A stretch of 15,521 nucleotides of DNA from Actinomycetota bacterium (GCA_003154635.1 PMDX01000313.1:149-15669), one strand, 5' to 3'. Shown: positions 6,563 through 13,898, numbered from the stretch's first letter. Made by a program: numbers and translations. Notes: generated by a model not told the origin, from the letters alone.

Positions 6563-7699
6563 GTGTCAGGGAGTTCGTACCACAGCATCTGCAGGTGGAC
6601 GTTTCATTCGGGGAAGGGCGGGTTCGTGCCGCCAGATATGATACCCGAGTGGAGTTCCGAAAAACTGGATACCCCGGGGATGATCGAGCTTGTGGCGGAC
6701 AGGATAGCACCTCGGCTGCCCGAAGGTGTAGAGCTCGGTATCGAGCTCCACTACGACTACGAGGTGAACGAGGAGAACGCCGTGGCCGTGGCCGACACAC
6801 TGGCCCGATGCGGGCTCTCGCTCGCACTGATAACCCCCGGCGCGCACAGGCATTTCGCCTACGGGGGCATAGCTTCACTGGACCCGGACGAGAGGAGGGA
6901 AGCGCGGCTCTACGGCGCCAGGACGGTCGACCTGGCGTACGGCCCGCTGCGAAAAGCCTGGCACCCGGACCCGGACCTGGTGCCTTCGCTGGTTCTGTGG
7001 AACGGCTCGTTCGGTTACGACCTGGCGACACCCGAGATAGCTCGAATGTATTCGAACCTGAAAGAGAGTGTAGCCGAGTTGTGCGGATATGAGTCGAAAG
7101 CCGGCGGCGAGTTGTTCGTCGCCATCGAACCGAAGCCTAACGAGGGACATCCGGCACTGCTCCTGCCCACGGTCGCGAGCGCCATAACGTTCTGGAACAG
7201 CCTTCACAGGGATCTCGGGATACCGCTGGAGCGCAAAGGGGTGAACAAGGAGTTCGGGCACTCAGAGATGGTGGGGCTCGATCATGTCTACGACACCGTC
7301 GAAGAGGTGGACAACGGGATGCTGGTCCACATGCATCTCAACAGCCAGGGCTACAACGACGGAGTGATACTGGGCGGTCCCGGAAAGTACGATATCGACC
7401 ACGGCACCCGAATCAACGGGATGAACATAGCTATCGCGGGCCTCGTCCGCCGGTCGGGGTTTTCGAGGTGGAAAGGTCATGACATGCAGGTCAGGCCGTA
7501 CGACAACGCCGAGCAGGGTATAGACCGCGTTGTGCGAAGCATACTCAGCTGGGAGGCCTGCGGGAGAGCCGAAAGAGAGTTGGATTACGGGCAGCTCAAC
7601 GAGAGCCTCGAGAAGCGCGATACCGCCAGGGCCGAGGATATCATGCACGAAGCTGTTCACAACGCCTTCCATCATTTCAAAGAGTTCTATGCGACCTGA
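6563..7699 (+). CDS. Divergent xylose isomerase-fold (TIM barrel) protein
   Basis: A 378-residue protein with the layout of xylose isomerase-like TIM barrels. By eye, XylA metal residues can be placed: EPKPNE (Glu189, Lys191) for the XylA E-P-K-P motif, NKEFGHSEMVGL (Glu230, His233) for N-I-E-A-N-H, YDIDHG (Asp277, Asp279) for D-T-D, and GHDMQVRP (Asp307) for F-D-A-K-V-R-R. The N-terminal WTFHSGKGGF resembles the family opening. At the place of the remaining metal Asp (XylA D-A-N-R-G-D) this protein has His258 (HMHLNSQG). It probably isomerises or epimerises a sugar or polyol. GTG 6563 was chosen because a G-rich stretch (6552-6557) lies 5 bases before it and homology begins there; an upstream in-frame ATG at 6428 would add 45 low-complexity residues. 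It converges on the minus-strand gene ending at 7784. Confidence 0.7.
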   Translation: MSGSSYHSICRWTFHSGKGGFVPPDMIPEWSSEKLDTPGMIELVADRIAPRLPEGVELGIELHYDYEVNEENAVAVADTLARCGLSLALITPGAHRHFAYGGIASLDPDERREARLYGARTVDLAYGPLRKAWHPDPDLVPSLVLWNGSFGYDLATPEIARMYSNLKESVAELCGYESKAGGELFVAIEPKPNEGHPALLLPTVASAITFWNSLHRDLGIPLERKGVNKEFGHSEMVGLDHVYDTVEEVDNGMLVHMHLNSQGYNDGVILGGPGKYDIDHGTRINGMNIAIAGLVRRSGFSRWKGHDMQVRPYDNAEQGIDRVVRSILSWEACGRAERELDYGQLNESLEKRDTARAEDIMHEAVHNAFHHFKEFYAT

Positions 7700-7726
7700 T
7701 CCAGGAGCAGGTGAGCCAAGGCGAAC

Positions 7727-7748
7727 GCCGGGCCCGGAGACGCCCGGC
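7727..7748. terminator. Hairpin between convergent genes
   Basis: GCCGGGC (7727-7733) and GCCCGGC (7742-7748) form a perfect 7-base-pair G+C stem around an 8-base loop in the 84-base gap between two convergent genes. No T-run follows on either strand, so it is at best a weak or factor-assisted bidirectional terminator. Confidence 0.35.
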
Positions 7749-7783
7749 TCAAGAAAAGGTCGCCCCGGCGAGGAGGCGCGGGA

Positions 7784-8857
7784 TCAAGTGCAGGGGGAAA
7801 CGGTGATGCGGACGCGCTGGGTGGCAAACTTATCGAAAGAAACACTTCCCCTGGTTCCCTGAACTGCTTCGAAGATCGCCAGAAGCTGCCCCGCGAGCAT
7901 GTGAACGCTATAAGGGTTCTCGATCGTCACTCTCAGGAGGTCATCGTTGATCTCGCTTTCCACGGGGTTGCCGTGTCCGTATATCGGAAGAAGGTCCAGA
8001 TACTCCTCATAAGTCGTGAGCGGGCTTTCAGGACGACCGAGGAAACCGGTTTCCTCTATGCTCCTGTGAGTGTACTCGCGCGACGCCTCTATGATGATGG
8101 GGACGATATCGCTACCGAGCTCGGCGATCAGCTCGCGGAACACCGTCGAGAACGCATAACCGTCGATGAGGCTCATTCGAACGCCCCGCCTGGTATCCGT
8201 TATCACCGCGTTCGGCACATCCCAGTTGAGGTGTTGCAGAGCTCTCGGCAGGCTACAGCGACGGCACAGGTCGAGGCGCCTGTTGCCCGGAAGCGGTGGG
8301 CCCACCTCGGGGACGAGCCTGGCGGCAATCTCCGGCTTTGACTCGGCGGGCATAACCAACAGGTACAGGGTGTCATCTACATCAACCCATTCGTAATCAT
8401 AGATTACGCCTTCGGTGCTTTCGAACGCTCCGACGACCATGGCCCCGAAGATGTCCAGGTTCATCGGGTTCCTGATGGACGCAAGCGAACCGCGATACAC
8501 GTGGTAGAAGATAGTTCTGGCATCCGCCATGCCGGCCAGGCGGGCGATGTGCTGTAGTCCGCGGCTGGCGGGGTGCATGATAAGCCTGTTGTTGACCAGC
8601 CACCGCGCGCTCTTTGGCATCATGACGTCGATGGTCGCCTTGGCGGCAGCACGTTCGGCCTCGAATACGATATGACGTATCGAGACGGCGACCACGGCTT
8701 CGATCCGGCGATAGATGTCATTCAGAAGTTCCGACTCCACAAGCACCAGGCGCTGGGAGGGATTGGGGCCCATGCCGATGGTCCCGTTGTCGCCCCACTT
8801 CACGATGAACCTGAAGTAGAACGGTAGCCTGCATCCTGGACAGTCCGACTTCGCCAT
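7784..8857 (-). CDS. Unrecognised 357-residue protein with two Cys-x2-Cys pairs
   Basis: The start at 8857 was chosen because GGAGG lies 7 bases before that ATG; an earlier in-frame ATG at 8887 has no such signal. The protein opens with DCPGCRLPFYF (Cys6, Cys9) and has a second pair in LCRRCSLP (Cys198, Cys201) at the centre. The four Cys could form one zinc site bringing the two halves together. Residues 10-185 are alpha/beta in character (VVAVSIRHIVFEAERAAAKA, then a hydrophobic core); residues 202-357 form a second domain with ELIAELGSDIVPIIIEASRE and an end like LAGQLLAIFEAVQG. The C-terminal pattern is faintly reminiscent of V4R/heme-NO-binding-like domains, but I cannot support that. 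No signal peptide or membrane segment is present. Function unknown. Confidence 0.75.
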   Translation of the reverse strand: MAKSDCPGCRLPFYFRFIVKWGDNGTIGMGPNPSQRLVLVESELLNDIYRRIEAVVAVSIRHIVFEAERAAAKATIDVMMPKSARWLVNNRLIMHPASRGLQHIARLAGMADARTIFYHVYRGSLASIRNPMNLDIFGAMVVGAFESTEGVIYDYEWVDVDDTLYLLVMPAESKPEIAARLVPEVGPPLPGNRRLDLCRRCSLPRALQHLNWDVPNAVITDTRRGVRMSLIDGYAFSTVFRELIAELGSDIVPIIIEASREYTHRSIEETGFLGRPESPLTTYEEYLDLLPIYGHGNPVESEINDDLLRVTIENPYSVHMLAGQLLAIFEAVQGTRGSVSFDKFATQRVRITVSPCT

Positions 8858-8896
8858 TGATTCCTCCTGCAAGCACATGCGCCTCACACGGCAGCC

Positions 8897-8936
8897 GGGC
8901 TCCCTGCACCCCGGGGCCGGTCAGGCCCAGGAGCCC
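8897..8936 (-). promoter_or_regulatory. Two-tier hairpin in the leader of the split-cysteine gene
   Basis: Outer arms GGGCTCC (8897-8903) and GGAGCCC (8930-8936) are exact complements, and inner arms GGGCC (8914-8918) and GGCCC (8924-8928) form a second stem. It sits 40-80 bases before the minus-strand start at 8857, between a candidate promoter and the ribosome binding site. It could be an attenuator, an RNA-stabilising leader or the terminator of the upstream gene; no T-run is present. Confidence 0.35.
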
Positions 8937-8960
8937 CCACGGTCTTATTGTTTCGGGGCT

Positions 8961-8991
8961 ATTCTATATGGTCAGGAGTAGCCCATAGCAA
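8961..8991 (-). promoter_or_regulatory. Candidate promoter for the split-cysteine gene
   Basis: Read on the minus strand, TTGCTA (8991-8986) and TATAGA (8968-8963) are spaced by 17 bases; the overlapping TAGAAT occupies 8966-8961. It would start transcription about 95-100 bases before the ATG at 8857, just after the upstream gene's stop at 9001. Confidence 0.35.
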
Positions 8992-9000
8992 GAGGTTTCT

Positions 9001-10509
9001 TCAGGCACGGCCGGTCGCGAGCGCGGGACTGAAACGCTCGAGCACTGTTTCCGCCGCCAGTACCACGCATATCGCGAGCATCAGCAACGGAAATACACTG
9101 TTGGTCCAGCCGTTGATGCCCCGCCCGTAAAGGGACATTACAAGGGTTACTCCCGCGGCCGCCGCGGTGAAGCGGTACGACCCCGAAAGGGCGACCAGCA
9201 CAACCAGGAACCCCGCGTACCATGGCATCAGCCACGTCGTTGTAAAGGTAAAACAAAACATGATGGCGCCGGCGTAGAAGATCATCGAGCCCATGTCCCT
9301 GACCCGGTAGCAGAATAAAACGAAAAGGAGCAGGAAGACGAGCACAAAGAACGTGTGTGTAGCCGATGCGCTCAACCTGCCCGCGGCGGAACCGGTCCAC
9401 CCCAACCCGCGCAGCACCGCGGTAAGCTGCCCTCGGAAGAACCTGGGCACGCTGGCGGCGCTGTATTCCGAGCTCACGCTCATCACGAGCTTGAATCCCT
9501 TTATCCCGGGCCACGTCGGAAGGTACAGCGCCAGAGGGACCAGTATCAGGACCGCGGCCGCCTCCGCATACTTGCGAAGCCCCCAGCGCGCGTTCTGCCG
9601 CAGGAAGAGGACGAGCATTGGAGCGAGCACGAAGAGGGCGGTCGTCTTTATCATCCCGGCAAGGACGACGGACCCTATCGCGAGCACCGGGTAACCTTTG
9701 CGATACAGGAGGAAGCCGGCAACCACGAAGAAGATCATGATCGTGTCGTTGTGCCCGCCGCCCACGAGGTGGATTATCACCAGGGGGTTCCACGCGGCTG
9801 CAAGCAGGACGAAACTCCTCCTGTCCGGCGTGAGGCGACGCGCCAGGTCATTGATGACGAACAGGCTGCCCGCATAGAAAGAGAATGCCAGCAGCTTGAA
9901 CGCAATGGTGTTTGTAACGGCGCTCTTGCCGGCGCTCACGCCCAGTGCCGCGGATATATAGTTGAAAAGCGGACCGTACACGGACGGGGTATTCCGCCAG
10001 CTTATGTACTGAAGCATGGGTTCAGAACGGAACATGCTCGGTGCGGCGACATAAGGGTTCTTGCCGTAGACGGCCAGCGCCCTCCCGTAGGAGGCATAGT
10101 TGAAGAGGTCTTTGGCGAGGATCGGGGGTGTGAAGAGCACGAGAAGGCAGAAAATCATGCTCGCGCCGATGATAAAACCCGGGCTCGCGGCCCCGCGCCT
10201 CCGGGCTGTTACTATGAGAGCCCATGCGTATACCGCGTACATCACGAACAGCGTGGACATGTAGACGACTGTGAGTTGCCTGTAAGACATAGTCGCCAAC
10301 CCGAGCAACCTGCCCAGACCGTCGAGAACTCCCCCCATGGTCAGGACCGCGCTCCTGGGAGCGGCCACCGCGAGCCCGTACTGGCGCTGGACGGCGCACA
10401 CGGCGACAACGAGGAAGCAAGCGAACATCACCGTCCCCGCGAGCCAGGGGCTCTCGATTATGCGCGATGCGCTGCCCCACGCGCGGTTCTCTGCCGAAGC
10501 CGACGACAT
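9001..10509 (-). CDS. GT-C membrane glycosyltransferase, polyprenol-phosphomannose-dependent type (MptB-like)
   Basis: A 502-residue integral membrane protein with roughly 11-13 hydrophobic segments. Key blocks match actinobacterial alpha-1,6-mannosyltransferases of the MptA/MptB group and related DUF2029-type GT-C enzymes: AKDLFNYASYGRALAVYGKN followed by PY (132-153, with Asp134 in the first outer loop, the expected catalytic acid), WRNTPSVYGP (171-180) and GGGHND (250-255). Such enzymes take mannose from a lipid-phosphate donor and add it to cell-envelope glycans on the outer face of the membrane. ATG 10509 is preferred over the in-frame ATG at 10572, whose extra 21 residues are Arg/Cys-rich and precede the hydrophilic start SSASAENRAW. 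A GGCAGG lies 7 bases before the chosen start. A dolichyl-phosphate-mannose-synthase-like glycosyltransferase begins at 15244. The exact acceptor is unknown. Confidence 0.75.
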   Translation of the reverse strand: MSSASAENRAWGSASRIIESPWLAGTVMFACFLVVAVCAVQRQYGLAVAAPRSAVLTMGGVLDGLGRLLGLATMSYRQLTVVYMSTLFVMYAVYAWALIVTARRRGAASPGFIIGASMIFCLLVLFTPPILAKDLFNYASYGRALAVYGKNPYVAAPSMFRSEPMLQYISWRNTPSVYGPLFNYISAALGVSAGKSAVTNTIAFKLLAFSFYAGSLFVINDLARRLTPDRRSFVLLAAAWNPLVIIHLVGGGHNDTIMIFFVVAGFLLYRKGYPVLAIGSVVLAGMIKTTALFVLAPMLVLFLRQNARWGLRKYAEAAAVLILVPLALYLPTWPGIKGFKLVMSVSSEYSAASVPRFFRGQLTAVLRGLGWTGSAAGRLSASATHTFFVLVFLLLFVLFCYRVRDMGSMIFYAGAIMFCFTFTTTWLMPWYAGFLVVLVALSGSYRFTAAAAGVTLVMSLYGRGINGWTNSVFPLLMLAICVVLAAETVLERFSPALATGRA

Positions 10510-10552
10510 TTCCAAGCCTGCCTTTAACCTAGTGCACCAGTGCCGTTTCGGT

Positions 10553-10558
10553 ATTCTA
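10553..10558 (-). promoter_or_regulatory. Candidate -10 element before the GT-C gene
   Basis: TAGAAT on the minus strand lies 44 bases before the chosen ATG at 10509. No convincing -35 hexamer is seen at 16-18 bases. Reported because the same hexamer recurs in other gaps of this window. Confidence 0.25.
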
Positions 10559-10664
10559 CAGCAGCGCGGCACGGTGAGATAGGATGCAGGCTACGGTTGC
10601 CCGGCGTCGAAGCAACAACGGGTGATTTCGCATCCCCCAGGTTGGCGCCTGCCGCGAGAGGACA

Positions 10665-10693
10665 TTGAAACCGGCGGGCGTTTTAGACAGAAT
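10665..10693 (+). promoter_or_regulatory. Sigma-70-like promoter of the DedA gene
   Basis: TTGAAA (10665-10670) and CAGAAT (10688-10693) are separated by exactly 17 bases. The expected start point is about 10700, leaving a short leader that contains the ribosome binding site of the ATG at 10717. This is the best promoter match in the window. Confidence 0.55.
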
Positions 10694-10716
10694 AGGGCTT
10701 TGGCAAGGGAAGGACG

Positions 10717-11448
10717 ATGCACTGGCTTATTGATTTCTTTCTACATCTGGATAGACACCTGCAGTCGTTCGTCAAGGATTATCACACCTGGACGTACCTG
10801 GCTCTCTTCGTAGTCATTTTCTGCGAGACAGGCCTGGTCGTGACGCCGTTCCTTCCCGGTGATTCGCTGATATTCGCGGCGGGCGCGATCGCCGCGCTCG
10901 ACGGCCATCCGTTGAACATCTTCTGGCTGTGGCTGATAATCTGCGCCGCCGCCATCCTGGGAGACACCGTTAACTACTGGATCGGCCACTTCATTGGGCC
11001 GAAAGCGTTCGGCCGCGAGGACGCCAGGATACTCAAGAAGAAATACCTCGACGAAACCCATGAATTTTTCGAGAAATACGGGGGATCTACCATAATTCTC
11101 GCCCGTTTCGTGCCCATAGTGCGCACGTTCGCGCCGTTCGTCGCCGGCGTAGGAGAGATGAGCTACGCGCATTTCCTTGCGTTCAACGTGATCGGCGGGG
11201 TCGCGTGGGTCTCTGTTTTTGTGTTCGCCGGCTATTTCTTCGGAAATATCTCGTTCATCAAGCACAACTTCAGCTATGTGATAATAGTCATTGTCCTGAT
11301 CTCGATACTGCCGATGGTAATCAAGGCGATGAGCGAGCGAAGGAAGCGCAAAGCCCTTGATTCGGCGCAGGGTGCCGACTTCTTGGACGCTGAACACTCC
11401 TTGGGAATCGAAGCGCCCGACCCCGGGGGGGATTCCACCGATGCATGA
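10717..11448 (+). CDS. DedA-family membrane protein
   Basis: A 243-residue polytopic membrane protein of the DedA/SNARE-associated family, whose members are implicated in undecaprenyl-phosphate or phospholipid movement across the membrane and in proton-motive-force homeostasis. Signatures are an early membrane glutamate (Glu37), PFLPGDS (44-50), GDTVNYWIG (82-90), then ARFVPIVRTFAPFVAG (129-144) with the paired arginines typical of the family. At least four hydrophobic segments are visible, followed by a basic patch (SERRKRK) and an acidic, disordered tail ending PGGDSTDA. GGAAGGA lies 3 bases before the ATG. It is transcribed divergently from the GT-C gene and probably from its own promoter. 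The length is slightly above the usual 200-220 because of the tail. Confidence 0.9.
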   Translation: MHWLIDFFLHLDRHLQSFVKDYHTWTYLALFVVIFCETGLVVTPFLPGDSLIFAAGAIAALDGHPLNIFWLWLIICAAAILGDTVNYWIGHFIGPKAFGREDARILKKKYLDETHEFFEKYGGSTIILARFVPIVRTFAPFVAGVGEMSYAHFLAFNVIGGVAWVSVFVFAGYFFGNISFIKHNFSYVIIVIVLISILPMVIKAMSERRKRKALDSAQGADFLDAEHSLGIEAPDPGGDSTDA

Positions 11449-11482
11449 TGTTTCATTGATGGGCGCGGTCGTTCGCTCCCAG

Positions 11483-11498
11483 CGGCGGTTTGCCGCCG
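11483..11498 (+). terminator. Hairpin after the DedA gene
   Basis: CGGCGG (11483-11488) and CCGCCG (11493-11498) form a perfect 6-base-pair stem with a TTTG loop, 34 bases after the DedA stop. No T-run follows, so it may be a weak terminator, a factor-dependent one or an RNA 3'-end stabiliser. Confidence 0.35.
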
Positions 11499-11540
11499 GA
11501 AATGGAGAGGGACGAATCACCACATTCAACGAATGACCGG

Positions 11541-11561
11541 CGGACCCCGAGGGGGTGTCCG
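11541..11561 (+). promoter_or_regulatory. Strong hairpin just before the Nif3 ribosome binding site
   Basis: CGGAC (11541-11545) pairs with GTCCG (11557-11561), and inner CCC pairs with GGG. It would bury the GTG at 11555 and leave GGGAGGGAGA (11564-11573) exposed, which favours translation from the TTG at 11579. Confidence 0.35.
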
Positions 11562-11578
11562 TCGGGAGGGAGAGTCGG

Positions 11579-12688
11579 TTGGCTTTACTTTCCGATGTTA
11601 TGGATGCCCTTGACAGGGTTTTTCCCTGGGAACTGGCTTATGCGGGCGACGGGAGCGGCCTCCTCGTGGGGGCCATGTCGTCAGAGGTCCGGCGCGTCAT
11701 GTGCGCCGTCGATCTCACTACCGTAATAGTCCAGGCCGCGATCGACTCTCATTGCGAGTTACTGGTGACACATCATCCCCACCTGTTCGCCGGGCGCGGT
11801 TCCTCCTGGGATTTCGGTACGCCCGGCGGCGCTATCGCAAGACTGGCGACGCTCGGCGGGCTCAACATAGTCGGTTGCAGGGGTAACGCCGATGCCGGCG
11901 AGTACGGCGCGGCCGCCCTGGCGGCGCGGCATCTCCGGCTTGAGGAGCCCCACCCGCTCGAGCCCGCTGAATCAGCGCATATGGCCAGGATCGTCGTCTT
12001 CATTCCCGGTGAGGCTCTGGAAGACGTCTCGGCGTCGATGGCCGAGGCGGGAGCCGGAAAGATCGGCGATTACACCCACTGTGGGTTCAGGGTCGACGGC
12101 AAGGGCACGTTCGTTCCGGGGCCGGGTGCGGACCCCTATTCGGGTGAACGCGGGACCTTGAATCTGGTGGATGAGACACGCCTGGAAATGGTCGTTCCAT
12201 CATTCGCGGTCGACAGGGTGGTTTCGGCGATGCTCGAGAAGCATCCTTACGATGAGGTGGCTTACGACGTCTACAGGACCACGGGCCCGGCGTTGTGGGG
12301 CAGGGGAAGGATTGGGACGTTGCCCGGGGAGCGGTCGCTTAGTGAGATAATGGAGGACCTGTCGGCCTGGTGCGACGCTGGCGATGCCGTGCTTACCGGC
12401 GATCCGGAGACCGGGGTATCGCTGGTCGCGGTCGCGCCGGGAAACGCCGACCTGCTCGTCGGAGCGGCGCGAAGCGCCGGTGCGGAACTGCTCGTTGCGG
12501 GCGAAGTTGGGTGGGCGGGCACGGTCGAGGCCTGCGAGGTGGGCATGGCGGTACTGTGCCTGGGTCACCTCGAAAGCGAGCGTCCTCTCGTACCCGAGAT
12601 GGTGGGTCGGCTTCTGGAGATGTCCGGGGGCATGGGCCTCGAGCTCTCCGTCGAAGGATACAAAGACCAGGAAGGGAGATGGGGTTGA
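11579..12688 (+). CDS. Nif3-like dinuclear metal-center protein (YqfO/YbgI family, long form)
   Basis: A 369-residue protein of the Nif3/DUF34 family, which form hexameric rings with a two-metal site; a general biological role is not settled. Ligand positions known from YbgI appear conserved: His65-His66 in LLVTHHPHLF, the Asp in CRGNADAG, and His and Glu in CLGHLESER near the end. The normal ring of residues around them is altered (Arg-Gly replaces the usual His-Thr before Asn-x-Asp, and EVGW replaces the usual His-containing loop). The central insert (about 130-235, with ARIVVFIPGEALEDV and EKHPYDEVAYDVY) is the PII/CutA-like domain of the long YqfO form. TTG 11579 was chosen because GGGAGGGAGA (11564-11573) is correctly spaced; GTG 11555 in frame is an alternative. 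Its stop overlaps the next gene. Confidence 0.82.
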   Translation: MALLSDVMDALDRVFPWELAYAGDGSGLLVGAMSSEVRRVMCAVDLTTVIVQAAIDSHCELLVTHHPHLFAGRGSSWDFGTPGGAIARLATLGGLNIVGCRGNADAGEYGAAALAARHLRLEEPHPLEPAESAHMARIVVFIPGEALEDVSASMAEAGAGKIGDYTHCGFRVDGKGTFVPGPGADPYSGERGTLNLVDETRLEMVVPSFAVDRVVSAMLEKHPYDEVAYDVYRTTGPALWGRGRIGTLPGERSLSEIMEDLSAWCDAGDAVLTGDPETGVSLVAVAPGNADLLVGAARSAGAELLVAGEVGWAGTVEACEVGMAVLCLGHLESERPLVPEMVGRLLEMSGGMGLELSVEGYKDQEGRWG

Positions 12689-13413
12689 GCGAACTAGAGC
12701 CTGCCGAACTGGCGCGTACGTTGCGCGAAGTGCAGGATTATGACACTAAGATCTTGGGGCTTAAACGCGATATCGAAGGCCTCGAAGACAGGCATCGCCT
12801 CGGCGAGTTGCGGGACGAGCTCGAGGCTACTATGGAGGCGAAGACCTCAGAGGAGAGCGAACTGGAGGCGATCAAGCAGAAGCAACTCAAGCTCGACGGC
12901 GAGCTCGACCTGCTGGCGAAGAAGATCGAAAAGGAAGAGGCCCGCATGATGTCGGGGACCATCATGAACTCGAAAGAGCTCTCGGCTATCCAGGCCGAGA
13001 TTTTCTCACTGCGTAAGAAGCGCGACGAGATGGAGACCGAGGACCTCGAAGAGATGGAGGCGATAGACGGACTTCGTCAGGGCATAGAGGAAGCATCCCG
13101 GCGTATGGATGAGGTCACGGTCCGGGAGCGCGACGCGCTGAAGGAATACAAACGGGAGCTTGCCGAAAAAGAGAGCCAGATCGCACAGCTCGAGAGCGAG
13201 AGAGATACCCTTAAGGCGAGGCTCGATGAGGATACTGTCGCGGCTTACGAGAAGCTGCTCACCGACAATGACGGGCTTGCGGTTGTCGGGATATTGCAGG
13301 GCCGCAGCTGTGGCGGGTGCCGTATCGACTTCAGCAGGACGCAGATCGACAAGTACCAGCACGAGGAAGGCGTTTTCCGGTGTGAGTACTGCCGCAGGAT
13401 GCTGGTGAAGTGA
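12685..13413 (+). CDS. C4 zinc-ribbon coiled-coil protein (zf-RING_7 family)
   Basis: A 242-residue protein. Residues 5-190 are almost wholly charged, heptad-like coiled coil, broken near 90-105 by SGTIMNSKELSAIQ, which is the conserved turn of this family. The C-terminus has two Cys pairs, SCGGC (Cys209, Cys212) and CEYC (Cys233, Cys236), that bind one zinc. The family includes the mycobacterial Rv2229c; the fold is a long hairpin and a nucleic-acid or protein adaptor role has been suggested, not proved. TTG 12685 is proposed because AAGGGAG (12672-12678) is 6 bases away and TTGA overlaps the Nif3 stop; ATG 12679 in frame has no spacing from that site. The adjoining genes, Nif3 and RNase HI, are the family's usual neighbours in Actinobacteria. 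Confidence 0.85.
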   Translation: MSELEPAELARTLREVQDYDTKILGLKRDIEGLEDRHRLGELRDELEATMEAKTSEESELEAIKQKQLKLDGELDLLAKKIEKEEARMMSGTIMNSKELSAIQAEIFSLRKKRDEMETEDLEEMEAIDGLRQGIEEASRRMDEVTVRERDALKEYKRELAEKESQIAQLESERDTLKARLDEDTVAAYEKLLTDNDGLAVVGILQGRSCGGCRIDFSRTQIDKYQHEEGVFRCEYCRRMLVK

Positions 13414-13898
13414 GAGCGGTTCCTGACGAAAGCCCAGCCGGCGCAGGCTGCTTCTTGAGCGTATTCAGTGACGGAGCCTCCAGGGGAAACCCCGGCCCAG
13501 CCGGCATAGGAGGCCTGGCCAGAAATGCGGCGGGAGAGATCGTGCTGGAGGTTTGGGAGTATCTTGGGGAGACTACCAACAACGTAGCCGAGTACTATGC
13601 CCTGATAAGGATCCTTGAAGAGTCGGCGAAGCTTGGATGCGACTCGGTGAAAGTGCACACGGACAGCCAGCTCGTCGCCAACCAGGTTGTGGGTAGCTTC
13701 AAGGTGAAGAGCCAGGCGTTACGACCGCTCGTGGCCCGGGTCAGGGCGCTACTTGATGCCTACCGGACGGTGCAGGTGGATTACATTCCCAGGGAGAAGA
13801 ATATCGAGTGTGACCGACTGGCTAACCGCGGAATAAATGAGGGCCTTGCCGGCCTTCGCGAGCCTATACTCGAGAAAGGCGAGCGGTCGCTTTTTTAA
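13410..13898 (+). CDS. rnhA: Ribonuclease HI
   Basis: A 162-residue RNase H fold enzyme that degrades the RNA strand of RNA-DNA hybrids. The catalytic acidic residues are Asp21 (FSDGASRGNPGPAG), Glu61 (TTNNVAEYYAL), Asp85 (VHTDSQLV) and Asp135 (NIECDRLANR). The opening is of the short type that lacks the basic handle helix of E. coli RNase HI, as in the RNase H domain of mycobacterial Rv2228c. That protein also carries a C-terminal CobC-like acid phosphatase domain; here the protein ends straight after the RNase H domain. The GTG at 13410 overlaps the previous stop as GTGA, so translation is coupled. An intrinsic terminator is nested in its last eight codons, marking the operon end. Confidence 0.92.
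   Translation: MRAVPDESPAGAGCFLSVFSDGASRGNPGPAGIGGLARNAAGEIVLEVWEYLGETTNNVAEYYALIRILEESAKLGCDSVKVHTDSQLVANQVVGSFKVKSQALRPLVARVRALLDAYRTVQVDYIPREKNIECDRLANRGINEGLAGLREPILEKGERSLF

Noticed and set aside
9355..10527. Plus-strand open frame of 390 codons opposite the GT-C gene
   Set aside because: Composition is dominated by Arg, Glu, His and Pro, the complement of a hydrophobic membrane protein; no motif is seen.
10573..10664. Gap between the divergent GT-C and DedA genes
   Set aside because: I looked for RNA genes and operators and saw none beyond the promoter elements already listed.
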